From Bacillus sp. B-jedd (GTDB taxonomy: Bacteria; Bacillota; Bacilli; Bacillales; Cytobacillaceae), in assembly GCF_000821085.1 (NCBI RefSeq), contig NZ_CCXR01000001.1, forward strand, positions 4,299,001 through 4,363,000: DNA of 64,000 bases, read 5' to 3'. The position numbers and the translations under genes are program-made. A model generated the notes under the pieces. The model was given only the letters and a program-made list of their open reading frames with translations, was not told the origin of the DNA and did not search any database. Positions 1-9,033 of this stretch are shown here, in pieces; position 1 is the stretch's first letter, and every line of letters begins with the position of its first letter.

Positions 1-2289
1 TTTCGCCTTTTTATGAGACAGCAGCTTGGCGGTTATAGTTTTCTCTTCATTGCCATTGATCGTAATTTTATTGGCAAGGTTGATCTTCATTCCGTTTTGC
101 TTCAAGCTGTTGGAACCTTTTCCTTCTGTAATGTCGACGGAAAACATCTTTTTCATTTTTTCATTGTTTTTTACTTTAATAGATTTCGTGATTTGTAGGT
201 TTGTATCTACCAATTCATGATTAAAACTGAGCCCGCCGGTTAAGGATTTCACCTCGACCAGATTTTCCGCACCCGGAATTAGCGTTTTGTCGAGTACTTG
301 GAAGCTTGCTCCATGATGGACAGCTTTATACGGATTAACGATTCCGGCACCCGCCTCAAATATACTGTAGTTCCCGTTCAGCGGATTTGCTGTATTCATC
401 AAGACCGTTTTAATATCTTCCGGCTCTAATTTCGGATTAGCCTGGAGCATTAAGGCCGCGACTCCTGCTGTAAAAGGCGTCGCCATTGATGTTCCAGAAA
501 AGCGGGAATAAGCAAATTGATAGTTTCCTTGATCCTTTGGGTTAGCGATATAGTATGGAACCGTCGAAAGGACACTGACACCAGGAGCAACCACTTCCGG
601 TTTCATCCCGTATGTTTGTCTGACCGGCCCCCGTGAACTGAAATCGGCAAGATGGTCGCCTTCAGTTTGGCTGACTCCGTAGCCCGAGAAAGTAAAGCCT
701 GTCTGCCCAGCCTGAAGTTGTGCTTTAATCTTTTCCCCGGCATCCTTCGCCACAGAGAAGGTTGGTATATATAGAGTCGATTCACCAAGATTGGCATTAA
801 TCTGTCCTTCTACATTGTTAGAAAGAAGTACTGCGGCTGTTCCTTTTTGTTTGGCAAGGGCAACCTTATCATGCAGGGCAATCTCTCCGCGGGCGATCAG
901 TACTGCTTTCCCCTGCACCTCTTTCCCGTTATAGTCGGCATTTGCTCCAATCCCGACATCAACTACCTGAAGGGACCTTCCCTCCAGTTCTTTTAATTTG
1001 TCCAAATAATGGCGGGCCATGCTGACCAGCTTAATATCGGATACACTTCCGATTTGGCCTTTAAAAGTAGACACTGTCATCGGGACATCGCTTGCTCCAA
1101 TCGTTAAGGCAAGCGCGGCTGCCCCAGGGGAACCAAGCGTATATTCACCCGGGCCGGCATTCCCCGCGGCAACTACCGCAGTTACCCCGCTTAAGACAGC
1201 ATTATTAACAACCGTACTAGTTGGATAGTAGGGATCATTTATGCCTGAACCTAATGATAGATTGATAATATCCATCCCATCTTCAACCGCTTTTTCCACT
1301 GCGGCGATGATATTGTTGGCCGTTCCAGTTCCATAAGGGCCAAGGACACGATAAGCATATAAATCGACCTCAGGGGCGACACCTTCAACAGAAATATCTT
1401 TATTTGTTCCCTGGCCGGCAATCGTTCCAGAGACATGCGTTCCATGTGAAGTGTAATAAGCTGAGCCATTGTTAACCTCTGGATACTTCGTCTTTTTCCA
1501 ATCCTCATATGTCGTCTCCATCGGGTCATTATCCTTGTCAACGAAATCGTACCCGCCCTTATAAACCTTTTGTAAGTCAGGGTGGTTGTAATCAATTCCT
1601 GTATCAATTACCCCAACTTTGACCCCTTTTCCTGTCAGTCCCTCTTCACGGAGCTTATCTACCTTTAAATGAGACAAACTTTCCACTGACGTGCCAGGGG
1701 TGGAACTTTCTTTATCTCCGTCCCCTGCAGGAACAATTGGATCAACCTTGTACGTTTCATTTTTATAAACGGCTTTGACAACATCAGATTTTAATAGATT
1801 TACCACTTGATTGGCCGGCAATTTCACTGTGACCCCATTGTAAACCGTATTATAGCTGGAAGTAATCGTGTGATTGGCCTGTTTACCTTTGATATTGCCG
1901 GACGAAAGAATTGATTGAATATCCTTTTTAAATTTTTCATGTTCCCTGGCTACCCGCTCATCCGCTTTCTCTTTCGATAGCTTCTTCCCTTTTACTTCCG
2001 CATCCAAGACAGCAATTTTGCCCGGCTTCGAGTGGAATTGAACGATCACATCGACCTCTTTCTCGCTGTTTAACTCTTGTTTGTTGAATCCCCGCAGACC
2101 GGTTTGTTCGGTCAATTCCAACTGCTTTAAAGCATTTCTTTGTTCCGGGGTTAGTGAGGCAAGAATAGATTCTGCTTTTGAACTGGCTGCTGATGCTTTT
2201 GGTGCAAAATTGAAGTTTGTAGAAGAAAGAATTAGACCCACTGATAGAGTAACAACAGCAGCTTGTTTAAAGAATGACTTGCTTTTCAT
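1..2289 (-). CDS. vpr: Vpr-like secreted subtilisin-family serine protease (C-terminus outside the window)
   Basis: An open frame of 763 codons runs off the left edge. The N-terminus is a Sec signal peptide (MKSKSFFKQAAVVTLSVG, cleavage near ASA). An inhibitor-I9-type propeptide region with VIVQFHSKPG follows. The S8 catalytic triad is visible: Asp in VIDTGIDY (about residue 230), His in SHGTHVSGT (about 282) and Ser in SGTSMATP (about 600). A PA (protease-associated) insert lies between His and Ser (KAVLIARGEIALHDKV). This order matches Vpr, a minor extracellular protease made as a proenzyme. Exported proteolysis is established for the family; the exact substrate is not visible. The ATG follows AGGAAG closely. 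Confidence 0.9.
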   Translation of the reverse strand, partial: MKSKSFFKQAAVVTLSVGLILSSTNFNFAPKASAASSKAESILASLTPEQRNALKQLELTEQTGLRGFNKQELNSEKEVDVIVQFHSKPGKIAVLDAEVKGKKLSKEKADERVAREHEKFKKDIQSILSSGNIKGKQANHTITSSYNTVYNGVTVKLPANQVVNLLKSDVVKAVYKNETYKVDPIVPAGDGDKESSTPGTSVESLSHLKVDKLREEGLTGKGVKVGVIDTGIDYNHPDLQKVYKGGYDFVDKDNDPMETTYEDWKKTKYPEVNNGSAYYTSHGTHVSGTIAGQGTNKDISVEGVAPEVDLYAYRVLGPYGTGTANNIIAAVEKAVEDGMDIINLSLGSGINDPYYPTSTVVNNAVLSGVTAVVAAGNAGPGEYTLGSPGAAALALTIGASDVPMTVSTFKGQIGSVSDIKLVSMARHYLDKLKELEGRSLQVVDVGIGANADYNGKEVQGKAVLIARGEIALHDKVALAKQKGTAAVLLSNNVEGQINANLGESTLYIPTFSVAKDAGEKIKAQLQAGQTGFTFSGYGVSQTEGDHLADFSSRGPVRQTYGMKPEVVAPGVSVLSTVPYYIANPKDQGNYQFAYSRFSGTSMATPFTAGVAALMLQANPKLEPEDIKTVLMNTANPLNGNYSIFEAGAGIVNPYKAVHHGASFQVLDKTLIPGAENLVEVKSLTGGLSFNHELVDTNLQITKSIKVKNNEKMKKMFSVDITEGKGSNSLKQNGMKINLANKITINGNEEKTITAKLLSHKKAK

Positions 2290-2747
2290 AATCTTCCTAC
2301 TTTCATTATTATTTTTAAAAATAGTTATTTCCTCCTTTTCTACTAAAATAGGTGAAAGAGTATCGTAAGTTCATTATATAAATTTTTTAAATATTCAACT
2401 ATCGGGGTTTTTTCTGTGGGTATAAGGCTCTAAGAAAATTAATAGGACTATTAAAAAATACATAATCAGGAAATAACATGAGTCAATTGACCTTATACGA
2501 TAGGGTTTTCTCGCAGTGACTACCCAATTTTTCTGAATTAATTACCCCTAATTTACGGAGAAACAGTGTTGATTTTTAGGAACGTCCAACAGGAGAGGCG
2601 TCTTGCGGAATCAGGGTAATCATGAAAGGCAAGTTTAGTAGAATGTAAAAATAAAATCAAAATGTTTTTCCAAAAAATAGGACTATCCCGGTTGTAAAAA
2701 ACATGATTTAATGGAGTTGATTGGAAGAACTTGAAAGGGGAAGAGGC
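2290..2747. other. Intergenic region between vpr-like and M48 genes
   Basis: An AT-rich stretch of about 460 bp separates the divergent protease genes. A TATAAT is readable on the minus strand (ATTATA at 2373-2378) ahead of the vpr-like gene, but I could not pair it with a good -35. No ORF, RNA gene or clear terminator was recognised. Confidence 0.4.
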
Positions 2748-4637
2748 ATGACGAATGAGGAGTTTGAATTACTGGTTAGGAAGCTTGAGAAGAAAGCGGA
2801 AAAGAATCCTGGGGGCTATCGTTTTAAGGTGCTTCTCTTAACCGCCCTTGGCTACGGGTATATTTTACTCTCTCTTGCACTTGTTTTATTTTTGCTTACT
2901 ATTTCAGTCCTGTATTTGGCCGACGGGCATTTTACGTTTGGCAGTCTAAAAGTATTGGCCATAACCGGGGGGCTATCTTTTTTCATTATTAAATCCCTTT
3001 TCGTGAAAATGCAGCTGCCTCAAGGGCATTATTTAAAGGAAGATGAAGCACCTGAACTACAGAAAGCCATCTTGGAAATTAGCAATAAGCTTAAAACCCC
3101 TAAAATACATTCGATTGTATTAGACGATGATTTTAATGCAGCTGTTTTACAACATCATCAGTTTGGTTTGTTCGGTCCAAAGAAAAATATTTTGCTGATT
3201 GGCATTCCGCTAATGTCCAGTCTGACCCGGGAACAGTTTATCTCCGTATTAGCCCACGAGTTAGCACATATTTCGCATTCAGACACGTCTTTCGGTGCGA
3301 TGATTTACCGTGTGAGAATGACCTGGGCACAGCTGATGACATCCTTGGAAAAAAACGAACAGGTTGGAACTTTCCTATTCCGGAAATTTATCCAATGGTT
3401 TTATCCTCGTTACTCGGCCCATACATTTGTCATGGCCCGCCAGGAGGAGTATGCTGCCGATGCCGCATCTGCGAAAGTTACATCTCCTGAAACAGTTCGC
3501 GATACTTTATGTGCCATCTCGGTTGGCGCGCAATACTATTACAGAAATTACTTTGATGAGCTTTTCGAAGAAAGTTCAAAAAACAATGTAGTGCCGCAGC
3601 CATACTCGCAGTTTTTCAATAAAGCACAAAAGCTCGATCCGTTAGTTGCCAATTCATTTCTAAAAACTCAGCTCGATAGGGAAAGCACCGTATTCGATAC
3701 CCATCCTTGCCTGACTGACCGGTTAAAGGCTATCGGGATGACTTCAAATATTCCCAAAAACGAGGAGTCGGCAGTTGACTATTTCTTTGCCAATCCGGAT
3801 TCAATCCTCCAGCAATTCAACCAAGCTTGGCTTGAATGGAATGGTGAGAAATGGAACGAGCAAATCGCCTCCTATAACGAAGCAAAGAATAGATTGCAGG
3901 AATTGGAGAATCGTAAGGAGCTTGATCTCCAAGGGAAGTTCGATAAAGCAATTCTGCTCCGCCAACTTGTTGGCAATGATCCGGCGGCTGCCTTGCTTGA
4001 GGAAGTTATTGCTGAATACCCCGAGGAGAGGATTGCCCTAGCATACCTTACACTCGGAAATATCTACTTGCATAAAGAAGAAACAGCCCAAAAGGGTGAA
4101 GACTTTATCAAAAAAGCGGTGGAAATCGATTGGGAGCTAAAGGAAGACGCATTAGAGTCTCTTTGTGAATATTACTATTATACCGGCCAAACGGAGGCAT
4201 TTGAGGAAGCCAGAACCCAGCTTGAAGCATGGCCAAATATCATCGAGCAGTTCGAAGAAGAATTTGTCGAACTAAACTTTGAAGATCATTACGTCCCACA
4301 CAATCAAGCCCCCGAGGAAGTTTCAGCAATTGTCGATGAACTCGGCCGTCACAGCGAAATAATTGAGGCCTATCTTGTTCGTAAAGTCATTGAGTTAATT
4401 CCCGAAAGAAAGGTCTATGCCCTGGCACTAACGGTCCAAATTCCAGAAGGCGCGGAGCTGGAGGAATACACAGATCACTTATTAGAAAAGTATGCTCAAG
4501 AATTCCAACTACCGGAAAACATTCATTTTTATATTCTTAATGGTTTTGAAGACTTTGAGAAAAAGGTGAAGGAAGTTGGAGGTTCCTTAATTCTAGGGCA
4601 AAGCCAACATCATGAACATGCTCCAGTAATTATTTAA
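2748..4637 (+). CDS. M48-family membrane zinc metallopeptidase with C-terminal TPR-like extension
   Basis: The zinc-binding motif HELAH (LAHELAHISH, about residue 169) and the downstream EEYAADAAS (about 230) identify an M48 (HtpX/Ste24-like) peptidase. Two hydrophobic segments near the N-terminus (about residues 30-55 and 65-85) would place it in the membrane with a cytoplasmic active site. After the protease domain there are about 300 residues of helical, acidic sequence with TPR-like character (YLTLGNIYLHKEE). HtpX proteins are about 290 aa, so this protein is roughly twice the size. I chose the ATG at 2748 because AAAGGGGAAGAGG precedes it. An in-frame TTG at 2721 would add nine residues but has poor spacing. 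Role inferred: membrane protein quality control. Confidence 0.85.
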   Translation: MTNEEFELLVRKLEKKAEKNPGGYRFKVLLLTALGYGYILLSLALVLFLLTISVLYLADGHFTFGSLKVLAITGGLSFFIIKSLFVKMQLPQGHYLKEDEAPELQKAILEISNKLKTPKIHSIVLDDDFNAAVLQHHQFGLFGPKKNILLIGIPLMSSLTREQFISVLAHELAHISHSDTSFGAMIYRVRMTWAQLMTSLEKNEQVGTFLFRKFIQWFYPRYSAHTFVMARQEEYAADAASAKVTSPETVRDTLCAISVGAQYYYRNYFDELFEESSKNNVVPQPYSQFFNKAQKLDPLVANSFLKTQLDRESTVFDTHPCLTDRLKAIGMTSNIPKNEESAVDYFFANPDSILQQFNQAWLEWNGEKWNEQIASYNEAKNRLQELENRKELDLQGKFDKAILLRQLVGNDPAAALLEEVIAEYPEERIALAYLTLGNIYLHKEETAQKGEDFIKKAVEIDWELKEDALESLCEYYYYTGQTEAFEEARTQLEAWPNIIEQFEEEFVELNFEDHYVPHNQAPEEVSAIVDELGRHSEIIEAYLVRKVIELIPERKVYALALTVQIPEGAELEEYTDHLLEKYAQEFQLPENIHFYILNGFEDFEKKVKEVGGSLILGQSQHHEHAPVII

Positions 4638-4654
4638 AAGGTATTTTAAACAAA

Positions 4655-4695
4655 ATAAGCGAGGGACCATCTTTGATGATCCCTCGCTTATATTT
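4655..4695. terminator. Bidirectional rho-independent terminator
   Basis: A perfect 12-bp stem (ATAAGCGAGGGA at 4655-4666 with its complement at 4680-4691) has a 13-nt loop and is followed by T-rich DNA. It lies between the convergent M48 and M20 genes and can serve both. Confidence 0.85.
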
Positions 4696-4781
4696 TAAGA
4701 ATACAAGTGGCAGGCTTTTTCGTCGTTTCCGCCTTGCATCGCTTGGCATCTTCCGACTATTCCATTTTCATTGCATATATT

Positions 4782-5957
4782 CTATTCGTTCAAGTATCTC
4801 CAGGCGTATTGTGCGTATAGCTCTGCACCGGTTGCGAGGGCATCTTCATCAATGTTGAATTTGCCGTGGTGGTGGGCCCATTGTGTGTCTTTTTCCGGGT
4901 TGCCGCTGCCTACGAGGGCAAAGCTGCCAGGGGCCTTTACCATGTATTCACTGAAGTCTTCGCCGCCCATTGTAGGCTTTTCGTGAAAGATGGCTTCCGC
5001 GCCAAATGCTTCGGCGGCTGTTTTTTGCACAAGCTTTGCACTGTATTCGTCATTGATGACCGCCTGGGTGCCGCGCGTATAATCTACCTGTGCTGTTGCC
5101 CCGTAAATCGAAGCCACTTGTTCCGCATACGTCTTTAGTTGCTGCTCGATATGGTCCCTCACCGCTGGATCGAAACAGCGCACGGTTCCCTCTATCACAG
5201 CATTTTCCGCAATAACATTGAACCGTGTTCCGACGACCATTTTTCCTATAGTCAACACAGCTGGCTGCTGGGGGTCAATGGTCCGCGACACTACGGATTG
5301 GACATTCATCACAAATGACGAAGCAACAACCGCTGCATCTATACAAGCCTGCGGAATCGCCCCGTGTCCGCCCCTGCCTTTAAAGGTTACTGTGAATAGG
5401 TCTGCTGAAGCGAAGGATGGCCCAGGGGTACAGGAAACCATTCCTGTCGGCATTTGTGACCAAATATGGATACCGAAAACATTATCTACTTCGTCCATTG
5501 CACCCTGTTCCACCATGACTTTCGCTCCGGCTGCAACTTCCTCGGCTGGCTGAAAAATCAACCTGACGTTGCCTGGCAGTTCTTCTTTACTATCATTTAG
5601 TGCTTTTGCGGCTATCAACAGCATTGCCGTATGGGCATCATGGCCGCAAGCATGCATTTTTCCTTCTTCCTTAGATGTATATGGCAGATCCTTATTTAAT
5701 TCTTCAACCGTCAGCGCATCCATATCCGCACGCAAGGCAACAGTCTTACCCGGCTTTCCGCCTTCGATGGTTGCAATTACTCCTGTTGGTTCGGTTTTTC
5801 GGTAAGAGATTCCGAGATTCTCAAGGTATTCACAAACAAACGCAGTTGTCTTAAACTCTTCAAAAGATAGTTCAGGTTCGCTGTGAAACTTTCTGCGCAA
5901 CTCGATAAGTTCGTCGTTGTACGCTTGAATCGCTTGCTTTAATTTTGCATGAATCAT
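4782..5957 (-). CDS. M20D-family amidohydrolase (aminoacyl/N-acyl amino acid hydrolase)
   Basis: 391 aa with the M20D signature: metal-binding ACGHDAHTAMLL (about residue 100), ALRADMDAL upstream, and GGEDFSEY and HHGKFN near the C-terminus. The family includes hippurate hydrolases, IAA-amino acid hydrolases and N-acetyl-diaminopimelate deacetylases, all of which split an N-acyl bond from an amino acid in the cytoplasm. It is the last gene of a three-gene minus-strand operon and starts 2 bp after the stop of the upstream amidase, so translation is probably coupled. Exact substrate unknown; the neighbours suggest salvage of an N-carbamoyl or N-acyl amino acid. Confidence 0.85.
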   Translation of the reverse strand: MIHAKLKQAIQAYNDELIELRRKFHSEPELSFEEFKTTAFVCEYLENLGISYRKTEPTGVIATIEGGKPGKTVALRADMDALTVEELNKDLPYTSKEEGKMHACGHDAHTAMLLIAAKALNDSKEELPGNVRLIFQPAEEVAAGAKVMVEQGAMDEVDNVFGIHIWSQMPTGMVSCTPGPSFASADLFTVTFKGRGGHGAIPQACIDAAVVASSFVMNVQSVVSRTIDPQQPAVLTIGKMVVGTRFNVIAENAVIEGTVRCFDPAVRDHIEQQLKTYAEQVASIYGATAQVDYTRGTQAVINDEYSAKLVQKTAAEAFGAEAIFHEKPTMGGEDFSEYMVKAPGSFALVGSGNPEKDTQWAHHHGKFNIDEDALATGAELYAQYAWRYLNE

Positions 5958-5959
5958 TT

Positions 5960-7189
5960 CTATTCCGCCTCCGTTAATGTCTTAGCTGTCTCATATAAAA
6001 TAGTTGCCGCCTTTGCGATATCTCCAGCGTCCGACCATTCTTCAGGGCAATGGCTGAGGCCATCCTTGCTCGGAATGAACAACATAGCCACATCGGTCAC
6101 ATCGGACATCACCATTGCATCATGGCCAGCACCGCTGTTTATCGAACAGTACAGATAGTCCAGATCCCGGCATTTTTCTTTAAAAAGGGAAAGGATATCT
6201 TGATTCATTACCTTTGGCGGCATATATAATTGCTGCTGGACGGATGTCTTAATTCCATTCCGATGAAAAGATTCGACCCATCCGGTGACCTTCTCAACCG
6301 CATGAAGGACGCGTTCTTCTTTGCCAGACCGAATATCGACCGTGAAAACCACTTTATCGGGAATCACATTCGCCCCGTTCGGCCAAACATTCAGGCGGCC
6401 GGTGGTGATCACGGTTCCGTCTCCTTCAGCAGAGGCCAGTTCCGGGAACTTGGCAATCATATTGGCTGCTGCAACTAATGCATCTGCCCGTCGGTCCATT
6501 GGTGTGGTACCTGCATGTCCTGCCTGGCCCTCAACGGTTACCTCTAATTGGGTTAATCCGACAATCGCTTCCACCATGCCGATTGGGATGCCTTTTTCTT
6601 CAAGAATAGGCCCTTGTTCAATGTGCATTTCCAGAAAAGCCTTTATCGTTTTAGGATCCCGCTTTTTCGGAAGTGAGGGGTCAAGGCCGATGCTTTTCAT
6701 CGCTTCCGCGGTTGTCACCCCATCTTTATCTTCTAAATTTAGAAACTCTTCCTCACCCAAAAGGCCGACAATCCCTCTTGAGCCCATCAGCCCCCCGCCA
6801 AATCTGGTACCTTCCTCTTCTATCAATGCCACTACTTCTAATGGATACTTGGGAGTAAGGTTATTTTGCAAAAAAAGATGAGCGACCTCGAGTGCTACCA
6901 CCACTCCGGCAGGACCGTCGTAGGACCCTCCGTTTGGAACTGAATCAAAATGAGAACCGATCAGAACACTCGGCCCATCCTTTAATGTCCCTTCCAATTT
7001 GCCGAAAATATTACCGAGGCCATCCTCCGTAATCTTAAGGCCAAATTCACGCATTTTTTCTTTAATATATTCCCTTGCCTGTAAGTCTTCCCTGCTGTAA
7101 GTCAGACGGGTCGTCCCTTTCCCGGGTGTTGCAGTAAATTGACTTAACGCTTCGATATGGTTTTCTATTCGTTCCTGTAAATTGGTCAA
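5960..7189 (-). CDS. Zn-dependent M20-type hydrolase, N-carbamoyl-L-amino-acid hydrolase / allantoate amidohydrolase family
   Basis: 409 aa. The metal-site motif GSHFDSVPNGGSYDGPAG (about residue 80), the EEEGTRFGGG segment (about 127) and MHIEQGPILE (about 195) are diagnostic for the AllC/HyuC/beta-ureidopropionase family. These cleave a carbamoyl group from amino acids or ureides. A dimerisation lid follows (TTPMDRRADAL) and the final metal ligand region is GAGHDAMV. No hydantoinase or allantoinase gene is nearby, so the source of the substrate is not evident. Middle gene of the operon with the permease upstream and the M20D hydrolase downstream. Confidence 0.85.
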   Translation of the reverse strand: MTNLQERIENHIEALSQFTATPGKGTTRLTYSREDLQAREYIKEKMREFGLKITEDGLGNIFGKLEGTLKDGPSVLIGSHFDSVPNGGSYDGPAGVVVALEVAHLFLQNNLTPKYPLEVVALIEEEGTRFGGGLMGSRGIVGLLGEEEFLNLEDKDGVTTAEAMKSIGLDPSLPKKRDPKTIKAFLEMHIEQGPILEEKGIPIGMVEAIVGLTQLEVTVEGQAGHAGTTPMDRRADALVAAANMIAKFPELASAEGDGTVITTGRLNVWPNGANVIPDKVVFTVDIRSGKEERVLHAVEKVTGWVESFHRNGIKTSVQQQLYMPPKVMNQDILSLFKEKCRDLDYLYCSINSGAGHDAMVMSDVTDVAMLFIPSKDGLSHCPEEWSDAGDIAKAATILYETAKTLTEAE

Positions 7190-7204
7190 TGTGTTTCCCC
7201 TCCA

Positions 7205-8416
7205 TTATTTTAGGAATCCAACAAAGATACCTGCAAGGATAACCGAGACAATTGTAACGGTGATGAACCCGCCAACGAGCATAGGCGGCAGCATATGGCT
7301 TGTCAGCATTTCTCTCTCTTTTTCATCATCCGTTAACGACTTAATGACTTCGTTGGTGATAATATAGTCGGCTGGAAATCCATAAAGGGCGGTTAACGAA
7401 ACGGCGAACGCCATATGCTTGCTCACTTTCAAAATCTTTCCTGCGATAAAAGAGAAAATATACATACCCACAACAGCGAGAATAATTGTACCGATAAGCG
7501 GGAATAAAATTTCAATCATCATTCCCGGTGTCGCTTGCTTTAAGCCGTCAAAAATAAACAGCATCAATACCATTAGGGCTATACCAAATCCATTGGCCTT
7601 TTGTAGCACCTGTCTTTCCAAAAATCCCACGCTTGAGGCGATCACTCCAAATAGTAAACAAAGTACAAACGGGCTGATTGACACAACTGGCGCCGCTAAA
7701 GCCGAAACCTGATAAGCAAGAAACGCTACAAATGCCAGCCTAAAAAGTTTAAAGAAATCTGTGTTGTATTTTTCCGGCAAGTTTTTAAAAAGACTAAGCC
7801 CTGGCTGAGCCGCACCTGAAGCTGATGCCACCTCGGTTTGTTCATTGCCAGTGTCTTTAATGGGCGCCATTTCCCCTCCGCGATAAAGCTTCAGCAACCG
7901 TGCGCCTTCTTTTTTCAAAACGATGGAGGTGATTGGGTAACCCGCAAACCCTTGCACAACGTAGATGACGATGGCAAAAACTGAAAGTGTAACAAGGCCC
8001 GCTCCCTTTGCGCCCTCCGACATGATAAGCGCGGATACAACCCCTCCAACCAAAGGAGGAATCGCTACAACGACAGTCTCAAATCCGAAAACTAGACTTC
8101 CAACCGTCATTAAAATGGCGATAATGCCAAGGATCCCAAAAAGGGCAATCACAATGGTTTTCCATTGTTTTTTCAACTCTTCCAGGGACAATAATGTACC
8201 CATATTAGTAATGAGCAAATACATCATCATCGTAGCAACCACTGGCGGTACACCCGCAATCGAAACAATATCCTTCGGGAAAAAAGTCCAAAAACCAATC
8301 AAGAATAAGACAGCACATACAAACATCGAAGGTACCCAAGCCTTTGTTCGTACTGCAACCAAGTCCCCAATCAAAAGAATTCCAACAATAATTACCAAAG
8401 CTAGCATTTGCGACAT
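7205..8416 (-). CDS. Multi-pass membrane protein, predicted permease of the amidohydrolase operon
   Basis: 403 aa, strongly hydrophobic with about ten predicted membrane spans and a short polar loop near the middle (KDTGNEQTEVASASG). I do not recognise a named family signature with certainty. The layout (two half-sets of spans joined by a cytoplasmic loop) resembles secondary carriers for organic anions or amino acids. It is the first gene of the operon with the two M20-type hydrolases and ends 15 bp before the next start. Inference: uptake of the compound that the hydrolases process. Confidence 0.6.
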   Translation of the reverse strand: MSQMLALVIIVGILLIGDLVAVRTKAWVPSMFVCAVLFLIGFWTFFPKDIVSIAGVPPVVATMMMYLLITNMGTLLSLEELKKQWKTIVIALFGILGIIAILMTVGSLVFGFETVVVAIPPLVGGVVSALIMSEGAKGAGLVTLSVFAIVIYVVQGFAGYPITSIVLKKEGARLLKLYRGGEMAPIKDTGNEQTEVASASGAAQPGLSLFKNLPEKYNTDFFKLFRLAFVAFLAYQVSALAAPVVSISPFVLCLLFGVIASSVGFLERQVLQKANGFGIALMVLMLFIFDGLKQATPGMMIEILFPLIGTIILAVVGMYIFSFIAGKILKVSKHMAFAVSLTALYGFPADYIITNEVIKSLTDDEKEREMLTSHMLPPMLVGGFITVTIVSVILAGIFVGFLK

Positions 8417-8483
8417 ATAATCACTTCACTTTCTCTCTAAGAGGTCTATAATATTTCGCTTTACGAAAACATTTTATACTAGA

Positions 8484-8512
8484 ATAATAATGTAGTTGCA
8501 TTGTTCAGTCAA
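8484..8512 (-). promoter_or_regulatory. Sigma-A-type promoter of the permease-amidohydrolase operon
   Basis: On the minus strand TTGACT (8512-8507) and TATTAT (8489-8484) are separated by exactly 17 bp, about 70 bp upstream of the permease start. No regulator gene is adjacent. Confidence 0.7.
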
Positions 8513-8671
8513 TTTAAAAAATTTATAATTTTAAGGTAACCGTTTACATAGCCTTTTAACACCATACATGGAAATTTTTACGGCTTTTAAAATGATAAAA
8601 TGATATCAAAATACCATAATTGTCTTTGAATACCCCGTGCTGCTCGCTCTAACTAGGTGCACTTAAAAACT

Positions 8672-8760
8672 AGCTGGACAACAAAAGCCCGCGGGAATCC
8701 CACGAGCTTTGATGCTAAATAAAACCAGTGCCTGCCACTCCCCTAATATTGACGAATTTT
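8672..8760. repeat. Degenerate hairpin and REP-like half element
   Basis: An imperfect hairpin (AAAGCCCGCGGG / CCCACGAGCTTT, about 8684-8711) is followed by GTGCCTGCCACTCCCC (from 8728). The second part resembles sequences at 13138 and 20508, so it appears to be one arm of a dispersed REP-like element. Confidence 0.45.
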
Positions 8761-8845
8761 TTGCCAAATTAAAGGTCGTGCCTAAGCACCAATTTTTATA
8801 TGAAATAATTAGGTTTCACTCCGGCTATATGACTGAACGATACCC

Positions 8846-9003
8846 CTGGGAAATTCAAACTAAAACGGATAGATATAATACGTGGCAACCGCCACCAAAA
8901 TACCAGTAATGATTCCGAAAAACACTTCAAGCAATTTATGGCCAAGTAACTCTTTCAACGTCCCTCTGTACTCAGTTTTCTCAAACTGGTGATCGCGGAT
9001 GGA
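8846..9003 (-). pseudogene. Duplicated 3' fragment of the yuiD-like gene
   Basis: These 158 bp match 10193-10350 with five mismatches at a constant offset of 1347 bp. The copied part is the C-terminal ~48 codons of the divergent PAP2 (YuiD-like) protein plus a few bases after its stop. It has no start and ends abruptly at 9003, just before the CPBP gene's downstream flank. It is a dead gene fragment formed by local duplication. Confidence 0.85.
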
Positions 9004-9033
9004 GCATGGCGTTGCAATCAGAATCAGATTTCT

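Noticed and set aside
8417-8700. Riboswitch or T-box upstream of the permease operon
   Set aside because: The predicted leader is short (about 60 nt) and shows no conserved core or regulated terminator.
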